Source of the DNA: Spinacia oleracea
Taxonomy: Eukaryota; Streptophyta; Magnoliopsida; Caryophyllales; Amaranthaceae
NCBI RefSeq assembly: GCF_020520425.1
Contig: NC_079492.1
Span: 38,319,542 to 38,383,541 of the forward strand
Direction: 5' to 3'
DNA length: 64,000 nucleotides
Shown: positions 11,866 through 22,622 of the stretch, in pieces
How positions within the stretch are numbered: position 1 is the stretch's first letter
Layout: each line of letters opens with the position of its first letter
Position numbers and translations under genes: made by a program
The notes under the pieces: model-generated
Told to the model about the DNA's origin: nothing
What the model saw: the letters and a program-made list of their open reading frames with translations, nothing else
The model's database searches: none

Positions 11866-12930
11866 GTTCCATCTTCAGGTATTTTCGTTATAGACTGTAT
11901 ACTTGCTAATTCAACTTCTTGGGTATTAGATACAGGTTGTGGCTCACACTTATGTTCCAATCCACAAGGACTAAGAAGAAGTAGAAAGTTAAGCAAGGGT
12001 GAAGTCGAATTACGAGTGGGAAATGGAGCACGGATTGCTGCATTAGCTGTAGGAACTTATTATTTGTCGTTGCCCTCTGGGCTAGTTTTGGAACTGGAAG
12101 AGTGTTTCCATGTTCCAAGTCTTACTAAAAACATCATTTCAGTTTCTTGCTTAGATGCTAAGGGATTTTCCTTTTTAATAAAAGACAATAGTTGTTCGTT
12201 TTATTTTAAAGAGATGTTTTATGGATCTGCTAGATTGGTCAATGGACTTTATTTACTAGATCACGACAAACAAGTTTATAACATAAATACCAAAAAGGCC
12301 AAAAAGGATGATTCAGATCTCACCTATCTGTGGCATTGTCGATTAGGCCATATTAACTTGAAACTCTTAGAAAGACTTCAAAAGGAAGGAATTCTAGAAC
12401 CATTTGACTTAGAGGATTATGGTAAATGCGAATCATGTTTACTTGGCAAAATGACAAAGCAACCTTTCTCTAAAGTTGGAGAAAGAGCAAATGAACTATT
12501 GGGTTTAAACCATACAGATGTATGTGGACCAATGAGTACAAATGCTAGAGGTGGTTTCAGCTACTTTATCACTTTCACTGATGACTTCAGTAGATATGGT
12601 TATGTCTACCTAATGAAGCATAAGTCTGAATCATTTGACAAATTCAAGGAATTTCAGAGTGAAGTAGAGAATCAATTAGGCAAGAAGATTAAGGCACTGC
12701 GGTCTGATAGAGGCGGTGAATATCTGACCTATGAATTTGATGACCATCTGAAAGAATGTGGAATTCTATCAGAATTGACTCCTCCTGGAACACCACAATG
12801 GAACGGTGTGTCGGAACGGAGGAACAGAACCTTGCTAGACATGGTCAGGTCAATGATGGGTCAGGCCGAACTTCCAATAGAATTTTGGGGACATGCACTA
12901 AATACAGCTGCACTCACTATAAATAGAGCT
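11866..12930 (+). pseudogene. pol: Copia-1 protease and N-terminal half of integrase
   Basis: The aspartic protease signature WVLDTGCGSHL lies near 11920. The pre-integrase zinc-binding domain (WHCRLGH ... CESC) lies near 12330-12440, and the integrase core near 12510-12850 has D in HTDVCGP, D in SDRGGEY and E in SERRNRT, so all catalytic acids are present. The frame is broken after NRA at 12930 by the CACTA element. The coding continues at 20970 with PSKAVEK, showing that the insertion split a previously continuous frame. Confidence 0.85.
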
Positions 12931-12942
12931 CACTAGTAGAAA

Positions 12943-13290
12943 AAACCCTTGTTGCAGCGGGCTTTTAGACCCCTGTTGCAGCGTACATCGTATGCTGCAA
13001 CTGGGGGGCCTGCAACAAGTATTGTCTTGTTGCAGCGTACAATGTACGCTGCAAAAAGTACTTTTTTGTAGCGTACATTGCAAATGTACGCTACAACAAG
13101 TCGCAAAATTGTGGCAAAAATATGGGTCTTTTGCAGCGTACAAATTCATGTACGCTGCAAAAGACCCCACTTGTTGCAGGGTACATCTATTTGTACGCTG
13201 CAACAAGTCTGAAATTTTGCAAAATTTTTCACCCTTGTTGCAGCGTACATATATATATATATGTACGCTGTAACAAAGCACTTTTGGCGG
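12943..13290. repeat. Left subterminal repeat array of the CACTA element
   Basis: About six small palindromes in a row, each a TTGCAGCGTACA motif followed after 2-12 bases by TGTACGCTGCAA. One has an AT-repeat loop (13247-13262). Such subterminal motifs are where the CACTA TNPA-type protein binds in related elements; that role is known for the superfamily and inferred here. Confidence 0.8.
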
Positions 13291-13568
13291 GAAAATTTTA
13301 GTTTTATTTTAGTTTTGTTTAGGGATACCTAGAGTGCCTTGCACCAAATATAGAAACCTGTCACAACAATAATAGAATATCGCAACCTGTATAACAAATA
13401 TAAAAACAATAACTGGTGTTTTGTATATATATCCCAAAACCAAAGTGCACGTACCATATATATACATTTAAATAAATATATGTACGTTCCAATTTCAACG
13501 TAAGCATACATTTCAACATAAAACATTGTTCTATAACATCTAAACCAACTCGATCAAGCGCCCTCAGA

Positions 13569-13665
13569 TCAATAATAAATACATGCTGGTATAAAACTTA
13601 GCCCATTGCTCACGAACCACATCATTTTCCTCACTAGCATAAGGCGCAGTCTTCGGAGAATAGAC
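13569..13665 (-). pseudogene. Short coding remnant, perhaps the end of a Ulp1-like protease
   Basis: The minus strand encodes VYSPKTAPYASEEN followed by VVREQWAKFY and a stop at 13571-13569. The run of Glu/Asp then VREQWA resembles the C-terminal tail of Ulp1-type cysteine proteases often carried by plant CACTA and Mutator elements. There is no catalytic region nearby. The resemblance is by memory only and weak. Confidence 0.25.
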
Positions 13666-13819
13666 CTTTACAAAAACAAAATTTTGATGGGAGCATTAGA
13701 TCGATTAAATGCAAATGAAATGTCACATTTTAACATTCAAGCAACTAATGACAATGTACTAATAGTCTAGAATATGAATCAATTAAGAGTAAGAAAAATT
13801 AATTGATTACCTATAACGA

Positions 13820-15630
13820 CCCAAAGTTGGGAGCGGAAATGTCATTTTAGCTCTAAATATGACCTATAACGACCCAACGAGCCTTAAATGGGCATAAATA
13901 GGTTCGAATGAGTTTTAGAAAGTTAAAACTATGCATATTAGTCATGTAATAAGAATCAAATGTATCCTTAGGTTCTTTAGTTCAAAGTTGGGAGCGGAAA
14001 TATCATTTTAGCCTAAATATGACCTATAAGTCTATAACGACCCAATGATCTTTAAATGTGCATAAATAGATTCAAATAAGTTTTAGAAAGTTAAAACTAT
14101 GAATATTAGTCATGTCATAAGAATCAAATGAGTTCTTATGTTCTTTAGTTCAAAGTTGGGAGCATAAATGTCATTTTAGCCTAAATATGACCTATAACGA
14201 CCCAATGAGCCTAAAATGTGCATAAATAGATTCAAATGAGTTTTAGAAAGTTAAATCTATGCATTTTAGTCATGTAATAAGAATCAAATGTATCCTTAGG
14301 TTCTTTAGTTCAAAGTTGGGAGCGGAAATGTCATTTTAGCTCTAAATATGACCTATAACGACCCAACGAGCCTTAAATGTGCATAAATAGGTTCGATTGA
14401 GTTTTAGAAAGTTAAAACTAGGCATATTAGTCATGTAATAAGAATCAAATGTATCCTTAGGTTCTTTAGTTCAGAGTTGGGAGCGGAAATGTCATTTTAG
14501 CCTAAATATGACCTATAAGTCTATAACGACCCAATGATCTTTAAATGTGCATAAATAGATTCAAATAAGTTTTAGAAAGTTAAAACTATGCATATTAGTC
14601 ATATCATAAGAATCAAATGAGTCCTTATGTTCTTTAGTTCAAAGTTGGGAGCATAAATGTCATTTTAGCCTAAATATGATCTATAACGACCCAATGAGCC
14701 TTAAATGTGCATAAATAGATTCAAATGAGTTTTAGAAAGTTAAATCTATGCATTTTAGTCATGTAATAAGAATCAAATGTATCCTTAGGTTCTTTAGTTC
14801 AAAGTTGGGAGCGGAAATATCATTTTAGCTCTAAATATGACCTATAACGATCACGTTAGTCTTAAATGTGCATAAATAGATTGCAATGAGTTTTAGAGAG
14901 TTAAAACTATGCATATTAATCATGTAATAAGAATCAAATGAGTCCTTATGTTATTTAGTTCAAAGTTGGGAGCGGAAATGTCATTTTAGCTCTAAATATA
15001 ACCTATAATGACCCAATGACCCTTAAATTTGCATAAATAGATTCGAATTAGTTTTAGAAAGTTAAAACTATGCATATTAGTCATGTAATAAGAATCAAAC
15101 GATTCCTTAGGTTCTTTAGTTCAAAGTTGGGAGCGGAAATGTCATTTTAGCCTAAATATGACCTATAACGACCCAATGATCTTGAAATGTGCATAAATAG
15201 ATTCGAATAAGTTTTAGAAAGTTAAAACTATGCATATTAATCATGTAATAAGAATCAAATGAGTCCTTATGTTCTTTAGTTCAAAGTTGGGAGCGGAAAT
15301 GTCATTTTAGCTCTAAATATGACCTGTAACGACCCAATGACCCTTAAATGTGCATAAATAGATTCGAATGAGTTTTAGAAAGAACTATGTATATTAGTCA
15401 TGTAATAAGAATCAAATGAGTCCTTAGGTTCTTTAGTTCAAAGTTGGGAGCAGAAATGTCATTTTAGCCTAAATATGACCTATAACGACCCAATGACCCT
15501 TAAATGTGAATAAATAGATTCGAATGAGTTTTAGAAAGTTAAAACTATGCATATTAGTCATGTAATAAGAATCAAATGAGTCCTTAGGTTTTTTAGTTCA
15601 AAGTTGGGAGCGGAAATGTCATTTAAGTCA
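13820..15630. repeat. Tandem array, about 160-bp monomer, with a 489-bp higher-order period
   Basis: About eleven copies marked by CAAAGTTGGGAGCGGAAATG. Spacings of the AAAGTTGGG mark are 161, 168, 160, 161, 168, 160, 161, 161, 160, 157 and 160. The first six show a three-monomer unit of 489 bp, repeated twice; the 168-bp monomer carries an extra TAAGTCT segment. It lies wholly inside the CACTA element. Confidence 0.85.
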
Positions 15631-15667
15631 ATTAAGTTAGTGCCTAACAATTTACGTAGTGTTCCAT

Positions 15668-15672
<5 letters not shown>

Positions 15673-15740
<68 letters not shown>
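15673..15740. repeat. (TA)n microsatellite
   Basis: About 34 uninterrupted TA units, directly after the first tandem array. Confidence 0.95.
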
Positions 15741-15745
<5 letters not shown>

Positions 15746-17084
15746 TCTGAATTTCCGATGTTAGATTTTAAATTTGGGAGGAGCAGCCCTATATAATTAA
15801 ATTACAACATATCAAAATGTACTAAATCTTACCAAATACAAGTTATACTAATATAACTAACATTAATATATCAACAATTATGTTGCAAAACATTGTGCAA
15901 TAAGGTACAAAGTTGTACAGTACGTGCCAATCATTAATTCCAAATACACATGTCAATTAAGACATCACAAACAAATATTGCTAGCTCATTTCCATTCCAT
16001 CAGTTCATATACTAATCACATTGATAAATTTATGCAATATTTAATATTATATTGATAAGACTTTTCTTCAATCAATTTCAAATTCGTTACATCTTAAATA
16101 AACAACTTGCATTCCCTTTTATTTTATTTTATTGTATTGACTATCATTTTATCACATTTCAATTGCCTTGTAGGAGATTAGTACGTGTAGCAGATCAGCA
16201 CTAGTGCAGCAGCAGCAGATCAGCATGTAGGCAGCAGATCAGTGCGGCATCAGCAGCACCGATCAGTGCAGCAGCAGCAGCATCACCGATCCGTGCAGCA
16301 GCAGCAGAACTGATCAATGCAGCAGCACAAATCAGTACAGATCAGTGCATCCCTGTGCATCTTGGTGTGCCTTGTTCCTTTTAAAACTAAGATAGCGTTT
16401 TCCAAAAGAAACCTAAACTAAGTTTTGATCGTGCCACAACTCTACTGAAGGTCGTTGGGCAGTGCTTTGAAGCAACTTTTAAAGGTTAAGATAGCTGTTA
16501 AAAATGACCGAGCCAGCAAACATTTCAGTAGCTCGCAAAAAATGTCTTCCAATAACAGACCCAGAATGAGAAACAAGAAAGATTTATGACTCACTCATCT
16601 ATAATACACCTCTACAAGATAGGTTTGGGAGAGGTATCCTAAAAGACAAACCCTGATTAACTTCCTACATTCCTAAACAATCAAGACTCAAGAATGTCTG
16701 CAATAAATATACAAGGGAGAGGTAATTGGACGAGGGAGAAAAGGTTAAGCTCAAAGTATCACCCTCCACATTGATGGAGTACTCTTTGATAAAGTAAAGG
16801 AGTTTATATGACTGCAAATTTGAGAGATCACTAATCATCTTAAGTTTGGACTGAGTGACTTATCAAAAGTAGCAGTAATAAAGCTTGGAGCTAATGAAGG
16901 CTGTGAGAGTGTGAACTACTGAAATCACCTAGGTACCTTAGGGCATAAAGGCTATGCATTTCATTAGGATTCAGCTTATAGATATCAAACCATCAAATAG
17001 CCGAATCATAATGACATCTGTTACTCATAATTTTTTGCTAAGTTTGTAACAGCACATTCAAAAGTCATATTTATTAGCATCTTC
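15741..17084. other. CACTA interior without a clear gene
   Basis: AT-rich DNA. 16181-16345 is rich in CAGCAG and GATCAG units, a degenerate trinucleotide-like repeat. I see no frame or splice pattern that supports a gene; older captured sequence cannot be excluded. Confidence 0.5.
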
Positions 17085-18215
17085 TGGCGAAAATGTCATT
17101 TTAGCCTAAATATGACCTATAACGATCCAATGATCCTTAAATGTGCATAAATCGATTGGAACGAGTATTGAAAACTTAAAATTAAGCATATTGATCATGT
17201 AATACGTTTGAAATGAGTCCTTAGGTTATTTAGTTCAAAATTGGGAGCGAAAATGCTTTATTTTAGCATAAATATGACCTATAACGACCAAACAAGTCTC
17301 AAATGTGCATAAATAGATTGGATTGAGTCTTGGAAACTTAAAACTAATCTTATGAATCATGTAATAAGTTTGAAATGAGTTCTTAAGTTCGTTAGTACAA
17401 AGTTGTGAGCGAAAATGTCATTTTAGCTTAAATATGACCAATAACGGCCAAACAAGTCTCGAATGTGAAGATTGGATTGAGTCTTGAAAAGTTAAAAATA
17501 ATCATATGAATCATGTAGTAAGTTTAAAATGAGTTTTTAGGTTCGTTAGTTCAAAGTTGGGAGCGAAAATGTCATATTAGCCTAAATATGACATATAATG
17601 GTCAAACAAGTCTCAAATGTGCATAAATAGATCGGATTGAGTCTTGGAAAGTTAAAACTAATCATATGAATCATGTAGTAAGTTTGAAATGAGTTCTTAG
17701 GTTCGTTAGTTCAAAGTTGGGAGCGAAAATGCCTCATTTTAGCCTAAATATGACCTATAATGACCAAACAAGTCTCAAATGTGCATAAATCGATTGGATT
17801 GAGTCTTGAAAACTTACAATAATCATATTAATCATGTAATAAGTTGGAAGTGAGTCCTTAGGTTCGTTAGTTCAAAGTTGTGAGCGAAAATGTCATTTTA
17901 GCCTAAATATGACCTATAATGGCCAAACAAGTCTCAAATGTGCATAAATAGATTGGATTGAGTCTTGGAAAGTTAAAACTAATCATATGAATCATGTAGT
18001 AAGTTTGAAATGAGTTCTTAAGTTCGTTAGTTCAAAGTTGGGAGCGAAAATGTCATTTTAGCCTAAATATGACCTATAACGATCCAATGATCCTTAAATG
18101 TGCATAAATCGATTGGAACGAGTATTGAAAACTTAAAACTAAGCATATTAATCATGTAATAAGTTTGAAATGAGTCCTTAGGTTATTTAGTTCAAAATTG
18201 GGAACGAAAGTCCTT
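17085..18215. repeat. Second tandem array, diverged from the first
   Basis: About seven copies of a monomer sharing CATTTTAGCCTAAATATGAC and GTGCATAAAT with the first array, but more diverged (GCGAAAATG instead of GCGGAAATG, AAACAAGTCTC instead of the CAATGAGCC segment). The first and last copies share the GATCCAATGATCC variant. Confidence 0.8.
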
Positions 18216-18317
18216 AGGTTCTTAGGTGGCCTGAAGTATAAGATTAATTAGCTCATATGTTTCAGTTATGTACTTCACTTTAATAGCTTCATATTGTTTT
18301 TCACTTTTTTGTTCTTC

Positions 18318-18325
18318 TATAAATA
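18318..18325 (+). promoter_or_regulatory. TATA box candidate inside the CACTA element
   Basis: TATAAATA is followed by about 30 bases of mixed sequence and then a transcript-like region up to 18700. A consensus plant TATA box in this setting could drive the element's own or a captured transcript, but no convincing downstream gene is seen. Confidence 0.3.
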
Positions 18326-18713
18326 GCGCTTATGAGCAGTACGGACGCAGGATCAGAACATAAGAGCAACTATCTATTTCAGAACATAATCTCTTAATTT
18401 ATGTTGATACTTCTATTAAGCTCAGATGTATTACCGTGAAACATTTCTGAATCTTAAGTTGTATTAGGTGTTTGAGAATAAGAGCTAGAATGTGCTTGAA
18501 TCAGAAACTCTGAAAAGAAATAGTGCTTTGAAGTGGTATAGTTAAGAATAAAAACCTTTATTTAGCAGTGCGTCATTTCAGAAACATAGATAATTTGTTC
18601 AACTCCGAAATAAAGCAGTACTTGAGCAACCTCCATAATTGCCCGATTATTGTAGCTAGAAATCAAAATCCAAAGTAAATTTGAAACAATTAACAAACCA
18701 CATAATATACACA

Positions 18714-18935
18714 ATGGATGTAATAGAGAAGGTTATTATTAAGAGTAGTATACCGCATAAGTTAGTACCCTACAAGAACAATGTTAAACACAAGAATATA
18801 ATACCTGAGATGCATTCAACTCTGGAAGACCTGGAGCGCCAAATCGACGAGGCAAAGTATTTCAAACCACCTGCATCTCGACTTCATGTCCCATCAAATG
18901 GTGATAAATATACTTGTACCAATTCACAGACTTAA
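18714..18935 (+). CDS. Hypothetical small ORF in the CACTA element
   Basis: ATG at 18714 begins MDVIEKVIIKSS; the frame closes at 18933-18935 after about 73 codons. It is Lys- and Ile-rich at the start, with an acidic stretch LEDLERQIDEAKYF. I do not recognise it. On the opposite strand there are also open pieces with possible GT/AG ends, so this could equally be captured exon DNA of a gene read on the minus strand. Confidence 0.15.
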   Translation: MDVIEKVIIKSSIPHKLVPYKNNVKHKNIIPEMHSTLEDLERQIDEAKYFKPPASRLHVPSNGDKYTCTNSQT

Positions 18936-19411
18936 AATATCAAGCAACAAAGTGAAAAGGAATACAATGCTTATAATTGCATGGAAATGCTCACATAAAG
19001 AGATGTCAAAGAATAACTAGTATTTTTTTAAATTACGACAACTATCAATACATCTTGTTTACAAAAATCTAACACTGTAGTTGACAATAAAATCATGTAA
19101 ATATGGGATAATCAAACTATAAAAGCAAAAAATTAAACAGGAGGGGCAAAAATTGCGTAAAAATCTAATCACAGGGCGATTTAAGGTCTACTTGAAATCT
19201 AAATCTCACATTATATATGAAGTATATATCTTTTAAAATCCTTCAAAGTTCATCTCATGTAATTGTTCCACTGTGAGTGGGGCAAAATTTCAGCAGCTCT
19301 AGAGTATACGACGACTATACTCGGCGAAGGTAGCACACAAGTCATGTATGACTAGTTTAGGTTAGTCCTAGCATTGTTGTAATCTTGTCCAAGCTAAGGT
19401 ATGTAGTTTAC

Positions 19412-20010
19412 CAGAGTGTGGCCTCCTGAAAGCGCGACAATATCCTTGTCAGAAAGCCCCATTCTGTAAAAGATTTCTCTCAAATGTCCGGCACCTGCAA
19501 CCCATTTTATGTTGTTAATAACATGTACTACTAAACTGTCATTTTACTGATGAGAGGGTAGAATACGTACGTACCTTGATTTGCATCAGGAAGGCGTCCT
19601 TCATCAGGAGAATCTGCGCAATCCTGGTATAACATCGATAATCAGGTACTATTGTTATACAATAACGAATAAGAATATAACAATCATGAATGTATAGGAA
19701 GCACAAACCATTCTTCCTGGAACAAAGTCGATGGTTGGCCCTCCTGTGACTTCAACCGCAACAACCCCAGCAAGCTGAAATTAAGAAACAAGGGATCGAT
19801 GCTTGAGAATTAATGACCTAGAAAGGATGCAGTTTGAATCATATAACCAGGAAATTCACCTGATAATCTTTGGGTGATTAGCCTTAACCTCTTTTGAGAT
19901 CAGCGACCAAAATAGTTCAATTACTGCTACTAGAAATTATTATGCACAATTAATCAGTTTTAGCTCACCACAAAGTTCAACAGCAATCTTGAGGCCACTG
20001 CTGGCTTTGT
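19412..20010 (-). pseudogene. APX: Captured ascorbate peroxidase exons (APX, peroxisomal/membrane type)
   Basis: Five exon pieces lie in gene order on the minus strand: about 20010-19969 (GLKIAVELC), about 19887-19860 (EVKANHPK), 19774-19709 ([18 protein letters not shown]), 19623-19575 (EGRLPDANQ) and 19494-19412 ([17 protein letters not shown]). Introns remain, with GT donors and AG acceptors and correct phases at the last three junctions. The residues are the ascorbate peroxidase haem-proximal region, and the [10 protein letters not shown] wording is that of the peroxisomal/membrane isoforms. The N-terminus with the distal active site and everything after GGHTL are missing, so no enzyme can be made. 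Retained introns show capture of genomic DNA, not cDNA. Confidence 0.85.
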
Positions 20011-20156
20011 AAACCTTATCAAAATAGTTCAACATTTGTTTTAGTTCACATGATTAGCCTTAACCTCTTTTGAGATCAGCGACCAAAATAGTTCAATTAC
20101 TGCTACTAGAAATTATTATGCACAATTAATCAGTTTTAGCTCACCACAAAGTTCAA
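19876..20156. repeat. 105-bp direct duplication inside the captured gene
   Basis: 19876-19980 recurs at 20052-20156 with no difference that I can see, offset by 176 bp. The copied piece spans an APX exon piece and its neighbouring intron. It must be recent, since the copies are so alike, and probably arose inside the transposon. Confidence 0.85.
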
Positions 20157-20237
20157 TTCGTTTTTAGCAATTCACATGATAATTTTTTTATGCTGGAAAG
20201 TGTAAACCTTATCATGTGAATTGCTAAAAACGAATTG
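20154..20237. repeat. Perfect 29-bp inverted repeat
   Basis: 20154-20182 is the exact complement of 20209-20237, with a 26-base loop. The left arm starts at the end of the 105-bp duplication. It could fold into a hairpin in DNA or RNA. Confidence 0.85.
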
Positions 20238-20329
20238 AACAACAACCAAAAAAAAATCAAAAAAAAAATATAAATTGAACAAAACCCTAATCTGAAAACG
20301 AAAATACAGCTAGGAAGATAATTACTTAC

Positions 20330-20640
20330 TGGTTGTGGCGAGGAGAGTAACGGCCGAGCAAGCACCGGAACCAGGACGCGACGGGGGGACGCTGAACCCC
20401 CGGCCGACCAAGCTGACCGAGTTTTCAGCAATTGAAAAGCCACCCATCGGAGAGGACAGCGACGGGGGAGATGAGGCGAGAACAGACATCCACCGGAGAG
20501 GACAGCGACGCAGGGCCGAGCAAGGGCGGATTTCGACGGCGACGCAGGGCCGAACAAGGGTTGGAGTTCGACGGCGACGGCAAAAAATTGGGAGATGTTT
20601 GGAGAGTTGGAGTTGAGCGCGAGGAAATGAGTTCTAAAAT
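20330..20640. other. GC-rich block of the CACTA element
   Basis: The block is rich in CGACGG, GGACAGCGACG and GGGCCGAGCAAGGG, with a repeated segment (near 20455 and 20500, and near 20510 and 20545). Frames are open on both strands for up to about 200 codons but differ wholly in content and have no recognised domain. It could be the 5' region of the captured gene or of an element transcript read on the minus strand. Confidence 0.35.
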
Positions 20641-20739
20641 TTTGAGATATTTTGGAGTATTTTGAATTGCAGTATTTTGAAACACGGAGCCCGCAGCAAA
20701 TTTTGAGAAATGAGCTAATGTATTTTGAAACACGGATCA

Positions 20740-20966
20740 GGACCTGTTGCAGGGTACAATAGCATGTACGCTGCAACAGAGTCTGTATATTGCTGCGGGC
20801 TTTAATTTTGTACGCTGCAATAAACTATTTCGCAGCGAACAATAAAAATGTACGCTGCGATAACCCTTTAAAAGGTTTGACCCGCGTTGACCGGCTGGTT
20901 GTTGAAGCGTATTAATACTTGTACGCTGCAATAAGGGGGTTGCAACAGGGGTTTTTTCTACTAGTG
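20740..20966. repeat. Right subterminal repeat array and TIR of the CACTA element
   Basis: Four palindromic pairs of the TTGCAGCGTACA / TGTACGCTGCAA motif, more diverged than at the left end, then GGGGTTTTTTCTACTAGTG. The mirror arrangement of the motif at the two ends confirms the element's boundaries. Confidence 0.8.
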
Positions 20967-20969
20967 GCT

Positions 20970-22306
20970 CCGTCTAAAGCTGTCGAAAAGACTCCATATG
21001 AGTTATGGTTTGGAAAGCCTCCAAATGTGTCTTTTCTTAAGATTTGGGGATGTGAAGTATACGTCAAACGATTAATTTCAGACAAACTTCATCCGAAATC
21101 TGACAAATGTATCCTTGTGGGATATCCAAAGGAAACAAAGGGGTATTACTTCTATAATACATCTGAGAACAAGGTGTTTGTTGCTCGAGATGGTATCTTT
21201 TTGGAAAAGGATCACATTTCCAAAATGACAAGTGGGAGAAAAGTAGACCTCGAAGAAATTCGAGTCGAACAACAAACTCTAGAGAATTCTCAAGATGACA
21301 TTCAGGATGAAACTCAGAGATCTTTAAAAGAATCTGGTGAGAATCATGGTCAATCTAGAAATGTTACCCCGCATAGATCGCAGAGATATAGATCTCAACC
21401 GGAAAGGTACTTAGGTATTTTGACGAACGAGAGCTATGACGTTCTATTACTTGAAAGTGATGAACCTGCGACTTACAAGCAAGCTATGACGAGCCCTAGC
21501 TCCAAGCAATGGCAAGAAGCCATGCAATCTGAATTAGACTCCATGTCTGAAAACCAAGTATGGGATTTGGTCCATTTGCCAGATGGCTACCAAGCCATTG
21601 GAAGCAAATGGGTTTTCAAACTGAAAAAAGGACAAGGATGGGAAACTTGAAGTTTTCAAAGCTATATTGGTTGCAAAAGGTTACAGGCAAGTCCACGGTG
21701 TGGATTACGATGAAACCTTTTCACCAGTTGCAATGCTAAAGTCTATTCGGGAAATGTTAGCAATCGCTGCATATTACGATTACGAAATATGGCAGATGGA
21801 TGTCAAAACCGCTTTCTTAAACGGCGTTTTAATAGAAACTGTGTTCATGACACAGCCTGAAGGTTTTGAGGATCCAAAGAATGCTAAAAAGGTATGCAAG
21901 CTAAAGAAATCAATCTACGGATTGAAGCAGGCATCAAGGAGTTGGAATATACGTTTTGATGAAGCAGTCAGTGACTTTGGTTTCATCAAGAACGCAGACG
22001 AATCTTGTGTATACAAGAAAGTCAGTGGGAGAAAATTTTCTTTTCTAGTATTATATGTCGACGACATATTACTTATCGGAAATGACATTCCTATGTTGAA
22101 CTTTGTCAAGATTTGGCTTGGGAAATGTTTTTCGATGAAGGATCTAGGAGAAGCACAGTACATATTGGGCATCAAGATTTACAGAGATAGATCTAAAAAG
22201 ATGATTGGACTTAGTCAAAGCACTTATATCAATAAGGTGCTTGATAAGTTCAAGATGACAGACTCCAAACGAGGCTACCTACCCATGTCTCATGGAATGA
22301 CTCTAA
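20970..22306 (+). pseudogene. pol: Copia-1 C-terminal integrase and reverse transcriptase
   Basis: The coding resumes after the CACTA element with PSKAVEKTPYELWFGK (integrase C-terminus), then the Gln/Glu-rich linker and the RT. A one-base insertion in the A run at 21624-21629 shifts the frame and gives TGA at 21648-21650. The correct frame resumes by 21667 (VAKGYRQVHGVDYDETFSP), with QMDVKTAFLNG near 21790 and the catalytic YVDD near 22051-22062. The MITE at 22307 then interrupts the frame after HGMTL. Confidence 0.85.
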
Positions 22307-22619
22307 GAGCATCTCTAATGGTAGGCTAATTTGATAATTAGCTTGTTATGCCACATAAGATTTCAAGCTATTACATTGTCTAGCTAATTTGTGCTCCAAT
22401 AGCTAGCAACTAGCTTGTTATTTAATTTGGTCCCACTTGTCCCACTTGTCAATTAATTATTTGACAATTTTTGGAAGCTAGTTGTCAAGCAAATTATCTT
22501 GTTTAAGCTAATTTGCTTGGCCAAGCTAATTTATTACTCTAACTCCAATGGTCTAGCTATTAGCTTGAAACTTTTATAAATTTCAAGCTAGTCCCTAGCT
22601 ACAACCATTGGAGATGCTC
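22307..22619. mobile_element. 313-bp MITE, Tourist/PIF-Harbinger-like
   Basis: Terminal inverted repeats GAGCATCTCTAATGG (22307) and CCATTGGAGATGCTC (ending 22619) are flanked by the 3-bp duplication TAA (22304-22306 and 22620-22622). The interior repeats GCTAATTTG and TAGCTTG motifs and has no coding capacity. It sits in the Copia-1 pol frame. A 3-bp TAA/TTA target favours PIF/Harbinger. Confidence 0.85.
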
Positions 22620-22622
22620 TAA

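Larger units (their letters stand above)
12931..20966. mobile_element. CACTA (En/Spm-type) DNA transposon, non-autonomous
   Basis: The ends are CACTAGTAGAAAAAA at 12931 and the exact complement TTTTTTCTACTAGTG ending at 20966. The 3-bp target duplication GCT (12928-12930 and 20967-20969) is typical of CACTA. Both ends carry arrays of inverted TTGCAGCGTACA motifs. I see no TNP2-type transposase frame. The interior holds a large tandem array, a possible promoter, captured ascorbate peroxidase exons and a GC-rich block. It lies inside the Copia-1 integrase frame, so it is younger than Copia-1. Confidence 0.92.

Noticed and set aside
12898..13281. 127-codon minus-strand frame at the CACTA left end
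   Set aside because: It consists of repeated TTGCAGCGTACA motifs, hence its repeated Cys-Ser-Val-His pattern. It is a repeat array, not a gene.
13820..15630. Regularly spaced repeats that could be mistaken for a CRISPR array
   Set aside because: Plant nuclear DNA; the repeats are ~160-bp tandem monomers with no unique spacers and no cas genes.
20153..20776. 207-codon minus-strand frame in the CACTA element
   Set aside because: It crosses a hairpin, a duplication and a GC-rich block and has no recognised domain. It could be part of a captured 5' region, but not as one protein.
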